Below are positions 1 to 9,500 of a stretch of DNA of 64,000 bases, piece after piece. The stretch lies in assembly GCA_913057435.1 (NCBI GenBank), contig CAJXNY010000027.1:1-64000 (forward strand), in the 5' to 3' direction. Positions within the stretch are counted from its first letter, which is position 1. Each line of letters opens with the position of its first letter. A model generated the notes under the pieces. The model was not told the origin of the DNA, did no database searches, and saw only the letters and a program-made list of their open reading frames with translations. The position numbers and the translations under genes are program-made. Origin of the DNA: an uncultured Oceanospirillaceae bacterium (lineage in GTDB: Bacteria > Pseudomonadota > Gammaproteobacteria > Pseudomonadales > Balneatricaceae).

Positions 1-55
1 GAATACCTGCCTGTCACGCAGGGGGTCGCGAGTTCGAGTCTCGTCCGTTCCGCCA
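1..55 (+). tRNA. tRNA-Asp (GTC), 5' truncated by window edge
   Basis: The 55 bases are identical to the last 55 bases of the complete tRNA-Asp at 191-267. They include the anticodon loop with GTC, the T-loop GTTCGAGTC and an encoded CCA end. The D-arm and 5' acceptor strand lie outside the window. Confidence 0.95.
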
Positions 56-110
56 ACCTTCTCTTCAATGTGCTGAAGAGTTTGTAGCTAGCAATAGCAA
101 GCCACGTGTT

Positions 111-186
111 GGGTGTATAGCTCAGCTGGGAGAGCGTCTGCCTTACAAGCAGAATGTCGGCAGTTCGATCCTGTCTACACCCACCA
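111..186 (+). tRNA. tRNA-Val (TAC)
   Basis: A 76-nt cloverleaf: the acceptor GGGTGTA pairs with TACACCC, the D-loop is AGCTCAGCTGGGAGAGC, the anticodon stem-loop CTGCCTTACAAGCAG carries TAC, the T-loop is GTTCGATC, and CCA is encoded. It sits between two tRNA-Asp genes and is probably cotranscribed with them. Confidence 0.97.
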
Positions 187-190
187 ATAC

Positions 191-267
191 GGAGCGGTAG
201 TTCAGTTGGTTAGAATACCTGCCTGTCACGCAGGGGGTCGCGAGTTCGAGTCTCGTCCGTTCCGCCA
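191..267 (+). tRNA. tRNA-Asp (GTC)
   Basis: A 77-nt cloverleaf: acceptor GGAGCGG/CCGTTCC, anticodon loop CTGTCAC with GTC, T-loop GTTCGAGTC and encoded CCA. It is a second identical copy of the tRNA at the window start, four bases after tRNA-Val, and closes the cluster. Confidence 0.97.
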
Positions 268-297
268 CTTCTTATCTAAGAGAAGTGGCTTTGTTGT
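265..297 (+). terminator. Rho-independent terminator of the tRNA cluster
   Basis: The 8-bp stem CCACTTCT/AGAAGTGG (265-272 and 281-288) is followed by CTTTGTTGTTT. The stem reuses the CCA end of tRNA-Asp, so termination and 3' processing overlap. Confidence 0.75.
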
Positions 298-420
298 TTC
301 TGGCGTCTGCCAATTTCCTTTCTGTTATTCCTCTTTCTTGTTTGCCCCCTCCATACTTATTTTTGCTGCCCTTGCTTTGACCTGTTGTCGATCTGAACTT
401 TGTGCCGTTACTCTGACGCG

Positions 421-475
421 CGCGGAGCGCGCTGCTACAGGTGTGCTGAATATGTGTGTAGCAGTTCGCTCCGCG
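421..475. repeat. REP-like inverted repeat
   Basis: The arms 421-439 and 457-475 are 19 nt each and pair with one mismatch and one G-T wobble around a 17-nt loop. The core TGTAGCAG...CGCTCCGCG resembles the repetitive extragenic palindromes of Pseudomonas and Xanthomonas type (TGTAGGAGCG cores). It lies between convergent transcription units, a typical REP location. No second copy was noticed in this window. Confidence 0.6.
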
Positions 476-518
476 AACGTCCTGCCTCTGGGGCCCGGCT
501 ACGCCGTTGCTAAATGGC

Positions 519-552
519 AGATAAAAAAACGGGCTTCATAAGAAGCCCGGTT
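519..552 (-). terminator. Terminator of the aldehyde dehydrogenase gene
   Basis: Read on the minus strand, CCGGGCTTCT pairs with AGAAGCCCG-like bases around a short loop and is followed by a run of seven T. It lies 40-70 bases after the stop codon of the aldehyde dehydrogenase gene. Confidence 0.85.
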
Positions 553-590
553 CTGGTATTGGCCAGATAAGCCAGTATGAAGGTGTTGCC

Positions 591-2003
591 TTAACGATTA
601 ATATTCAGTGTCTGTGGCACGGTGTATTCCAGCAGGCCTTCCTGGCCAAACTCCACCCCGAAACCAGACATTTTGCAGCCGCCAAACGGGGCGTGGGGCA
701 GGACTTCGGCGTGGCCGTTGATCCAGACAGTGCCGCATTCGAGTTGCAGGGCGATTTTTTGCGCCTGTTCAATATCGGCGGACCAGACTGAGCCACCCAG
801 GCCAACGTCGCAGGCATTGGCGCGGGCGATGGCGTCGTCGATCTCATGGTAGCGAATCACCGGTAATACCGGGCCGAACTGTTCTTCATCGACAATGCGC
901 TGGCCATCGGTTACATCGGCCACGATGGTGGGGGGGTAGAAGTAGCCTTTACCTTTCAGTGGCTCGCCACCGCAAAGGATACGGCCGCCATTGGCGCGGG
1001 CGTCGTCAACCAGGTCGCAAACCAGATCAAACTGAGCTTTGTTCTGCACCGGGCCGAAGGTAACGCCTTCGTCCATACCGTTGCCAACTGTCTGGGCCTG
1101 AGCGATGGCAACCAGCTTCTGACACAGGGCATCGTACTGACTGTCATGGACATAGAGTCGCTTCAGGGCGGCGCAGGTCTGGCCCATATTGATAAACGCC
1201 GTCTGGAAAATGGTTTCGGCGATATTGTCGATATCAGCATCGGGCAGGATGATGCCAGCATCGTTGCCGCCCAGCTCCAGGGTCAGTCGTTTCAGGTTGC
1301 TGGCAGCGCTGCGCATAATGGTCTGGCCAGTGGGCGTAGAGCCGGTGAAAACAATTTTGCGGATTGTATTATGGCCGGTCATGGCGCTGCCGATGCCTTG
1401 TTCGCCGGTCACCACATTCATTACGCCTGCTGGCACCTCGGCGTTGATAATTTCAGCCAGCATCAGCGTATTGAGTGGCGTCAGCCCGGATGGCTTGGCC
1501 ACCACGGTATTGCCGGTGCGCAGGGCAGGCATGATGTGCCAGACGGCAATCATCAGGGGCCAGTTCCAGGGTGTAATTGAGCCGACCACGCCCAGTGGTT
1601 TGCGATGCAGCTCGATGCGCTTGTGCTCGCTGTCTTCCAGTACTTCAACCGGAATGTCCAGTTCGGCGGTGTAGCGGGTCCAGGCAACGGCGCCGCCCAC
1701 TTCCATCTGGGCCAGAAACATCGGCTTACCCTGTTCCTGCACAATAATGCTGGCCAGGGCATCGGCATTGGCCTCGATGCGATCAGCGATCCGGTGCAGG
1801 GCCTGCTTCAGTTCGGCATCCGGGGTGTGCTGCCAGCTTTTAAAGGCCTGCTCAGCAGCGGCGACGGCAACGTCGAGCTGGGCGATGGATGCGTAAGGGC
1901 AGGCGGCGACAACGTCCAGTGTTGCCGGGTTGATAACGTCAAAGGTGCCCTGGTCGCCGGTGACGCTATCGCCATTAATAATAAGTTTGTGATCTGTCTG
2001 CAT
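591..2003 (-). CDS. NAD(P)-dependent aldehyde dehydrogenase
   Basis: A cytoplasmic aldehyde dehydrogenase superfamily enzyme (470 aa, usual length) that oxidises an aldehyde to a carboxylic acid. Visible motifs are the PWNWP oxyanion/cofactor segment near residue 147, the FTGSTPTG nucleotide-binding turn, the general base Glu243 in LELGGND and the nucleophile Cys277 in GQTCAA. The substrate cannot be read from sequence. It lies 100 bp downstream of the outer-membrane barrel gene on the same strand, with only a weak hairpin (2055-2080) between, so cotranscription is plausible. In this island it is a good candidate to oxidise the aldehyde released by quinohemoprotein amine dehydrogenase; that link is inference. 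The start is ATG at 2003. Confidence 0.9.
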   Translation of the reverse strand: MQTDHKLIINGDSVTGDQGTFDVINPATLDVVAACPYASIAQLDVAVAAAEQAFKSWQHTPDAELKQALHRIADRIEANADALASIIVQEQGKPMFLAQMEVGGAVAWTRYTAELDIPVEVLEDSEHKRIELHRKPLGVVGSITPWNWPLMIAVWHIMPALRTGNTVVAKPSGLTPLNTLMLAEIINAEVPAGVMNVVTGEQGIGSAMTGHNTIRKIVFTGSTPTGQTIMRSAASNLKRLTLELGGNDAGIILPDADIDNIAETIFQTAFINMGQTCAALKRLYVHDSQYDALCQKLVAIAQAQTVGNGMDEGVTFGPVQNKAQFDLVCDLVDDARANGGRILCGGEPLKGKGYFYPPTIVADVTDGQRIVDEEQFGPVLPVIRYHEIDDAIARANACDVGLGGSVWSADIEQAQKIALQLECGTVWINGHAEVLPHAPFGGCKMSGFGVEFGQEGLLEYTVPQTLNINR

Positions 2004-2054
2004 GTGGCTGTTCCTTGGTTGCTGCGGCTTGCCCGGTGGGTCTGGTGGTTAATA

Positions 2055-2080
2055 CGCCAGGGACTGGATCAGCCCTGGCG
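2055..2080 (-). terminator. Weak hairpin between barrel and aldehyde dehydrogenase genes
   Basis: The 8-bp stem CGCCAGGG/CCCTGGCG with a 10-nt loop lacks a good T-tract on the minus strand. It may attenuate transcription or stabilise the upstream mRNA rather than end transcription. Confidence 0.4.
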
Positions 2081-2102
2081 TTGTCTGTCTTGCTATCAGT
2101 AT

Positions 2103-3377
2103 TCAGAACGGCACGATCGCCAGCACCTGGACATAAGTGTTGGTATCGCTATTGCCTTGGTTGCTGCTGGCGCTATCGGGGGTATAGAAGCCGAGTAATG
2201 GGCTGATGATCAGGTGATCATCGGCGACCCATTCAGCCCATAGGTTGATCTCCTGAGCATCGTTGGTGCCACTGCCGCCGTTGGTGTCGCTGAAATCAAA
2301 CCAGCTGGCACCCACGGTTAACAGCTCAGTGGGCTGGGCTTTCAGGCCCAGATAATGAATGTCAGAGTCGGTGCCGAAGGGGCCGGCATAGTTAGCGGCG
2401 ACTTCGCCCTGGAACCAGGTGCCGTAGCCACGGTTAAAACCGAAGAACAGTGGGTCGTAGCCGGTGTCGTAGTGGGTGAAGCGGTAATTCAGTGACGGTG
2501 ACCAGCTGATATCAGCAAAGGTCCAGCCCGCTTCCAGGTACCAGGCGTTGGTGTCAGCATTGCTGTTGCCCGCTTCCTGCCAGACGTGTTCGCCAGAAAG
2601 GAACAGGTTATCCACACCGGCACTGCCCTGATAACGCAGGCTGAAGGTTTTCTGGCCATCACGGGCCGGGTCACCCCCGGCTGCTACATCCAGTCCTTCC
2701 ATATACAGCGCGGCGACGGTGCCCTGGTCATAAATGTATTCAGCGTTGATCCCGGCCAGTTCCATCTCGGACTGGGCAACGTTGTCGGAGTCCAGCCAGA
2801 AAATGTCTGCTCGTGCGCCTTTTTCGCCACCGACACGTAGCACGGCGGTTTTATTAAAGGCTTTGCGGGCTGCCAGCCAGTATGCGCCGCCCCGGTCCAG
2901 CTCTGCGCCGAAACCGTCACCCATATTCAGTGCGTCGCCGTTGATCAGGAAGCCGTCGCCCAGGGTCAGATTCTGGCTGCCTGCTGAGAACTCGAACAGT
3001 TCAGTGCGCAGGCCGAGGTAAAGATCTTCGATCTCGGTTTCGCGCTCGTTGCCGGTGGTGCTGCCCAGCGCATCGCCATCACCCCAGGTACCGGAGCTGA
3101 GCAGGTTGGCAGCGCCAAACAGGCTGAGTCTGTCATTGAGTGCATAGCTGCCGGACAGGCCATATTTGGCGTAGGCTTCGGTCCAGCTCGGGCTTTTTTG
3201 TGCGGCCGGGCTGTAGCGTTCTTCACTGCTGAACTGACCGATAATCAGCTCCAGGTCAGCATTGAGTTCGGTGCCATCTTCGTTGATCAGGCTATAGGCC
3301 GATGCCATGCCGGAGGCACTGCTGATTGCTGCGCCGAGCAGCAGGGCAGATGCGTTGCGCATTAATCGGGTTGTCAT
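2103..3377 (-). CDS. Outer-membrane beta-barrel protein (porin-like)
   Basis: A 424-aa protein with a signal peptide (about residues 1-27, cleavage near ASA-YS). The rest is made of alternating aromatic/polar strands rich in Gly, Asp and Tyr, and it ends in Phe (VQVLAIVPF), the C-terminal signature of outer-membrane barrels. Strand segments such as YLEAGWTF and INLWAEWV repeat to the end. It resembles alginate-export/porin-type families, but I cannot assign a substrate. The start at 3377 has GAGGAAC seven bases upstream. A decamer array like the one upstream of qhpA lies about 120 bp before the start, so it probably belongs to the amine-oxidation regulon, perhaps admitting the amine to the periplasm (inference). 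Confidence 0.8.
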   Translation of the reverse strand: MTTRLMRNASALLLGAAISSASGMASAYSLINEDGTELNADLELIIGQFSSEERYSPAAQKSPSWTEAYAKYGLSGSYALNDRLSLFGAANLLSSGTWGDGDALGSTTGNERETEIEDLYLGLRTELFEFSAGSQNLTLGDGFLINGDALNMGDGFGAELDRGGAYWLAARKAFNKTAVLRVGGEKGARADIFWLDSDNVAQSEMELAGINAEYIYDQGTVAALYMEGLDVAAGGDPARDGQKTFSLRYQGSAGVDNLFLSGEHVWQEAGNSNADTNAWYLEAGWTFADISWSPSLNYRFTHYDTGYDPLFFGFNRGYGTWFQGEVAANYAGPFGTDSDIHYLGLKAQPTELLTVGASWFDFSDTNGGSGTNDAQEINLWAEWVADDHLIISPLLGFYTPDSASSNQGNSDTNTYVQVLAIVPF

Positions 3378-3497
3378 TGTGGTGTTCCTCTGCGGATTCT
3401 TGTTATTGGAGACAGCGCTGGGCAGTACGGCAGGGGTGGTTGACGGCTACCAGGGCATAGCCATCAGCTTACCCAGCCGTTGCCAACAGGGTTTACA

Positions 3498-3537
3498 GGC
3501 TTTGTAGGGAGTTGTGAGTAGATGTAACAGGGCGTAA
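3498..3537 (-). promoter_or_regulatory. Tandem decamer array upstream of the barrel gene
   Basis: On the minus strand four consecutive decamers read TTACGCCCTG, TTACATCTAC, TCACAACTCC and CTACAAAGCC, each with a TAC/CAC core at the same place in the repeat. The same array, with 21 identical positions over a 28-bp core, lies upstream of qhpA (10776-10815), at a similar distance from the start codon (120 versus 113 bp). Ten-bp phasing puts all boxes on one helix face, as in TorR-type binding sites. It is proposed as the binding site of the TorR-like regulator encoded at 9918-10631. Confidence 0.65.
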
Positions 3538-3548
3538 ACGAGGCGGGA

Positions 3549-6500
3549 TTAACTGGCTGTCGGGGTGAAGTTAACCAGTGCTTGCTGGCTTTGCTCATAG
3601 CAATGCTGTAACTGGAGCAGCTGTTCCTGGTGATGATGCTCGCTGTGTTCCAGTTGCTGGCAGAGCCGGTTCAGTTGTTGCAAACCGAAGTTGGCGCTGG
3701 CGCCAGCCAGGGTGTGGGCATGGGTTGTCAGGGCTGCCAGGTCGCGGGTTTGACAGGCTCGCTCCAGCTGCTGCAATTGCTGTTCGGCCTGTTGCTGAAA
3801 CTGGCCAAGCAGGCGCTGGAAGCGCTCCGAACCCAGCAGCTGGTGATGCTGGCTCAGCAGCTGGGTGTTCAGCAGCATATCGGTGGTGGGGGCTGCAGGC
3901 TGGCTGTTAACGTCTTTGTCGCTCAGCAGTTGCTGCAAGTGTGCATACTGCAGGGGCTTGGCCAGCACGCCATCCATGCCCGCACTCAGCCAGCGTTCGC
4001 GCTCCGCCGGGGTGACCGAGGCGGTGAGGGCAATAACAGGCACGCGGGCTTTGTCGGGCTGAGGGTGATTGCGCATCCGGCGGCAGGTTTCCACGCCATC
4101 CATATCGGGCAGATGAATATCCATCAGTACCAGATCAAAGTGATGATCGGCATGTAACGATAGCGCGGTGTAACCATCGTCGGCAATAGTGACCCGGTGG
4201 CCATCATGACTGAGCAGACCCTCGGTGACGTGCTGATTGATCGGGTTGTCTTCGACCAGCAAAATTTCTTTAGGTAACGCTGCAGGTGGCAACGGCTCGC
4301 TGCTTTTTATGCCAGTCACGGTGTTGCCCTTTGCACTCGTCAGGCCTTGCTGGGCCAGCGGATAACTGATCTCAAACCAGAACTGGCTGCCGTGGTCGGG
4401 CTGGCTGGAAAAGCCGATCTGGCCCTGTTGCAGTTCGACCAGCTGTTTGCAGATTGCCAGCCCGAGTCCGGTGCCACCAAAGCGGCGGGTGATGGAGCTG
4501 TCGGCCTGGCTGAAGTGTTGAAATATACGGGGCTGGGCGTCTGCTGGAATGCCAATACCGGTGTCTGTGACTTCAATCCGTAATGTTCGGTGCAGGTCCT
4601 GGCTGCGCAGCTGAAGCCGAAGGCTGATCTGGCCCTGGGCGGTAAATTTCAGGGCGTTACTGGCCAGATTTTGCAAAACCTGCATCAGGGCCCGGCGGTC
4701 ACCCAGCAGTGGCGGTGCATCGGCGGGGCTGCGGACGATCAGTACCAGTCCTTTCTGTTGGGCCTGGGGGCGCAGCAGGGCGCTGATCTCCTGCAGGCAC
4801 TGTGCCGGGCAGAAGGGGTGTTGCTCCAGCTGCTGGTGGCCGGTTTCGGCTTTGGTGAAGTCGAGGACATCGTTGAGGATGGCCAGTAATGACTCGCCCG
4901 ACTGGTAGAGGGTGTTGATCTGCTGACGCTGGGCCGGGCTGAGTGAGTCGTTCAGCAGTAGCTGGGCCATGCCCAGAATACCGTTCATCGGGGTGCGTAT
5001 CTCGTGGCTCATGGTGGCCAGGAACTGGGATTTGGCCTCATTGGCAGCCTCGGCTTTCTGTTGCGCCAGCACGGCCTGCTGGCGGGCCTGGCGTTCACTG
5101 ATGTCGGTGACCGAGCCCTCATAGCACTGCAGCTGTTGCTGTTCATCCAGTACTCGACGGGCGGAAATCGCAATATCAAGCTGACGGCCATCGCGGTGGT
5201 ACCAGCGGGTTTCAAAACTGATCAGCTGATCATTGAGCAGTAACCGGCCGAGAAAGCGACGCAGGTCGGCCGGGTCGCAGAAGCACTGCTGGCCAATATC
5301 GTCGATGGCGTGGATAAACTGTGCCGGGCTGTCATAGCCCAGCAGTCGGGCCAGCGCGGGGTTGGCCGAGGTAAAACGGCCTGCCGGGCTGGCCTGGAAA
5401 ATACCCTCCACGGCGTTTTCAAACAGTGAGCGGAAGGCCAGTTCTGATTGCTCCAGGCTCTGATAGAGCTTGGCGTTTTCGATGGAGATCGCCGCCTGAG
5501 CTGCAAGAATTTGCAGGGTTGCCAGCCGTTCACGGGTAAATACGGACCGACTCTGGGTGTTTTCCAGATACAGCAGGGCGCTGAGCTCGCCGTGGTAGCT
5601 GATCGGCAGACAGAGCAGAGAGCCATGCTGGTGGCTGCGGACGTAGGGGTCCTGCATAAACATTTCATGCTGGCCTGGGTCACTGAGCACCACGGTTTCC
5701 CGGGTGCGGGCACTGTAATGCAGCAGGCTGACGGGCAGCTGATCCCCGCCTTCGGCGAGGGGGCGTTGCTGGAAAAACTGCGGTGGTTGCTCCAGCCCGG
5801 CCTCGGCTTCAATCCAGAGTGTTTGCTGGCGGTTCAGCACCAGCAGCACCCGTTCGGCGCCGGCGTTTTCCAGTGCCAGCTGCATCAGTCGTCCCAGTAA
5901 CTGCTCCAGCACAATCTCATCGGCGATGGCGTGGGAGGCTTTGATCACGGCAGCCGTTTCGAAGCCGGGGTTGTCCAGCAGAGCCGGTGCGGGCTGATCA
6001 GGATGTTGTGTTTCACCGGTCAGGGTCAGCGTGAAGCCACTGATTTGTGGGTAGCGCTGGCTCAGATGCTGCAGTTTGGCCAGTGCGTCCAGCCGCTGGT
6101 AGTAGCGCCAGGCATCGCGCAGATAGGTATGACCGATGCTGGTTTTATGCCAGTCCAGATAAAACTGACCGGCCCGTTCACAGCACAGTGCCTGCCAGAG
6201 GTGAAAGCCCTGAGCCGCGGCCAGTTGGATGGCCTGTTCATAGGCGTCCATGGCCAGCTGAGGACGCTGCTGTACCCGGTAAAGTTCGGCGTCGATCAGG
6301 GCCAGGTGATGTTGATGGTTAGCCGGGTTGTGGCGGTTCCAGCGGCAGCACTGGCGGCGTATCTGGCGGATGCGGCTGAGTCGACTTTGTTGCATCAGGA
6401 TAGATGTTTCAGGCAGCAGGGCGATCAGTACCAGGGCGTGGATCACCTGAAACAGCGGGTCGGTAAAGGTGCCGCCAATGTAGCTCAGATAGTGCTCGCC

Positions 6501-9500
6501 TGTCTGGCAGTGCTCCAGCGCTTCGCTGTGGCGGCCAAACAGGTAGCACAGCAGGGCTTTGTAATAGTGGTGCAGGCAGATAGCGGTGCGGTGGTTGCTG
6601 CGCTGGTGTTCGGCCAGCATTGCCTGTTCCTGATAAAACTGACCGTCCAGCTGCCAGGGCTGATCACCGGGCTGGCGCAGGTTCTCGACCATCTGCAGGA
6701 CAAAGTTGGAATACTGGATCGACTGCTGCTGGCCGGAATGTTCCAGCTGTTGGCAGTAGCGTTCAAGCTGTTGCTGCAGCTGAGTCAGGTTATCGGTCAG
6801 CGGCAGGGAGTACTGGAACCAGGCGGCCAGGCAGTAGGCACCCCACTCACTGTCGCCACGGGACTGGGCCAGCTGATAGCCCTCAAGCAGGGTCTGTTGC
6901 GAGTGGCTAAGAGGCTCTTTCCAGTGCTGGGCATAGGTGCTGAACAGGTAGAGCGTCTGCTGGTGGCCGGGTTGTTGCGGGTCGCTGATATGCAGGCAGG
7001 CCTGGCGAGCCAGTTGGTAGCCCTGTTCCAGGGCGCTGTAGCGGCTGCACAGAATGCCACCAAATCCGGCCAGTGCCTGGGGCGCGCTGTCGCTAAGGCC
7101 ATAGCGCAGGGTCAGTTCCAGCTGGGTGGCCATCACCAGCGGGCGCAGGCTGGAGCTGGAAAACTTAATCACCCCGAACATCCGCGCCAGGATTGGCAGT
7201 GCGGCTTTGATATAGGGGTCCGTCAGGCGTGGCAGGCAGGCAAGTTTATCCGCCGGGGTTTTGAGCAGTAACCAGCGACAGCGCAGCTGGCTGCGCAGGT
7301 TTTGCCAGCGATTGGGCTGGCGAGGCAGGTGGATACCCAGCAGGGCCAGCACCGCCAGTCCCAGTTCCAGTGCCTGATCGAAGCGATTACGGGCGACTTC
7401 TGCCTGAATACGGATTTCATACACCCGGACTTTGTCCAGCAGCTGGTGTGCGTGCTTTAACACCAGCTCGCTGAGCTGTTGCATAGCACTCAGGTCGTTG
7501 CGTAACCAGGCCATTTCGGCGGCGTTGTTATGCAGGTTCAGGGTCAGCGAGTAATCGGTTTGCCAGCTGTTCGTTGCCAGTAGCGACAGCCCGGTTTGCA
7601 GGTAGCTGTCGGCGGCCGTGAACGCTGCCGTTGTCCGCGCCCGGCTGGCAGCTTGCAGATTGAGTGCGGCCAGAGCGTGGCGCTCAGGGTCGTTATTTAG
7701 CAGCGGGCGGGCCAGATTCAGGTGATGGCTCAGGTCGAATATCTGCTGGTCGGTTTCGTCCGGCTCTCGCTGTTGTTGCAGTAGCTGGCCGATGGCCTGG
7801 TGGCGGTTGGGTCGTTGTGCGGCGGGAATCAGTGAGTAAGCGGCCTGCTGAATACGTTCATGGATAAATCGGTACTCAAGAACCGTTCCGCTGTCGGCCT
7901 GCAGGGTAGTGCAGGGCTGAGTCAGCTGGTAGCGATCATCCAGCGGGATTAACAGGCCTTCCTGCAGGGCGGGCCACAGATCCGTGGCGGTCTGTTCAAG
8001 AGGGGCTGTCAGCCTGTTCGCGGTGTCGGGGCCAGTATCGTGATCGAGGCTGGCCAGTTGCTGCAGGCTGAATGTGCTGCCCAGACAGGCGGCGTCCTGC
8101 AACCGTTCACGGGTGGGCTGGGGCAGTTTCTGGATCTGCTCAACCATCAGGCTGACCACATTGTCGGTCATCGCCTGTTGCTGAATCTGTTGCTCATCCC
8201 ACTGCCACTGTGGGTGTTCAAAGTGGATCAGCTGCTGTGTATGCAGAGTGTTTAAAAACTGATTGAGGAAAAACGGGTTGCCCCGGGTTTTCTGTTCGCA
8301 GATCAGCGCCAGTGCCCGGCACCGCGCGGGTGGGCAGTGCAGGGTTGCAGAGAGTAGCTGGCAGATGGCCTGGCTGTTCAGGGGGGCCAGTTGTAGCTGT
8401 GGCAGGGCGTGCTGGTTGATCCACTGCTGCACTGGATGTTCGGCATTCAGCGGGTCGGCCCGGTAACTGGCGATCAGCAGTAGCTGGGGCAGCGGTTGAT
8501 GTTTGAGCAGGCGGTCAAGCAGAGTCAGAGAGGCCGGGTCTGCCCAGTGCAGATCATCCAGAAACAGCACCAGCGGTTGCAGCGGGCGGGTAAATGTACG
8601 CAGCAGTTGCAGGATCAGCCGGGAAAACCGTTGCTGTTCCTCGTTGGCGCTTAGTGGCTGGAGTGCGGGCTGAGGGCCGATGATCAGCGCCAGTTCCGGG
8701 ATCAGTCGCAACAGCACCTGGCCTTGCTGGCCCAGCTCGGCGTTCAGCTGTTGCTGCCACTGCTGCAGCTGCTGCGGTGATTCGGTGAGCAGCTGGCGGA
8801 TCAGGCTCTGCAGGGCCTGGACGATCGCCGAGTAGGGGCGGTTGCGCTGGAAAGGGTCGAATTTCCCGCTGAAAAAACGCCCTTTCAGCTCGTGTACCTG
8901 CTGGCGAATTTCATGGGCCAGGGCACTTTTACCAATGCCTGGCCGACCTTCGATCAGCAGGCTGTGCTGTTGGCCATTGGCCACCTGCTGGCAGTATTGC
9001 TGCAGCTCGGACAGGGTGCTGTCTCGGCCATAGAGCTGCTGGGGCAAGGTGAAGCGGCGGGAGGGGTCCTGCTGGCCCAGTGCAAACGCGTCGATTGACC
9101 GGCTGTCTTGCCAGCTCTGCTGACAACGCTGCAGATCTTGCTGTAGCCCCGTGCTGGATTGATAGCGCTGGCTGGCATCTTTGGCCAGTAATTTCAGCAC
9201 GATCTGTGCGACCTGCGCCGGTATCGCGGGGTTGAGCTGGTCGGGTGACAGCGGCTGACGGGCAATATGATCGTGGATCAGCTGGGCGGGATCATCGCTG
9301 ATGAACGGCGGCTGGTGAGTCAACAGCTGGTAGAGGGTAGCCCCCAGGCTGTACAGGTCGGTGCGGCTGTCGATTGCCCGGTTGATTCGCCCGGTTTGTT
9401 CCGGTGCCAGCCAGGGCAGACTGTCGGCGGCCAGCTGCACATGGTGCCAGCCCGCCTGCTCCCGGGTGAGCCGGGTAGCATGGGACAGATCCAGCAACCA

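Larger units (their letters stand above)
268..590. other. Intergenic region after the tRNA cluster
   Basis: This stretch has no convincing gene. It contains the tRNA terminator, the REP-like palindrome (421-475) and the minus-strand terminator of the aldehyde dehydrogenase gene. The open frame running through the tRNAs into this region is fortuitous. Confidence 0.7.

Noticed and set aside
113-541. Open frame across tRNA-Val and tRNA-Asp
   Set aside because: It runs through two complete tRNA genes and a terminator; no ribosome-binding site.
5931-7271. Plus-strand 446-codon open frame inside the giant kinase gene
   Set aside because: It is antisense to the TPR part of the kinase, has Gln/Val/Leu-biased composition mirroring the Gln-rich coding strand, and has no ribosome-binding site or family motif.
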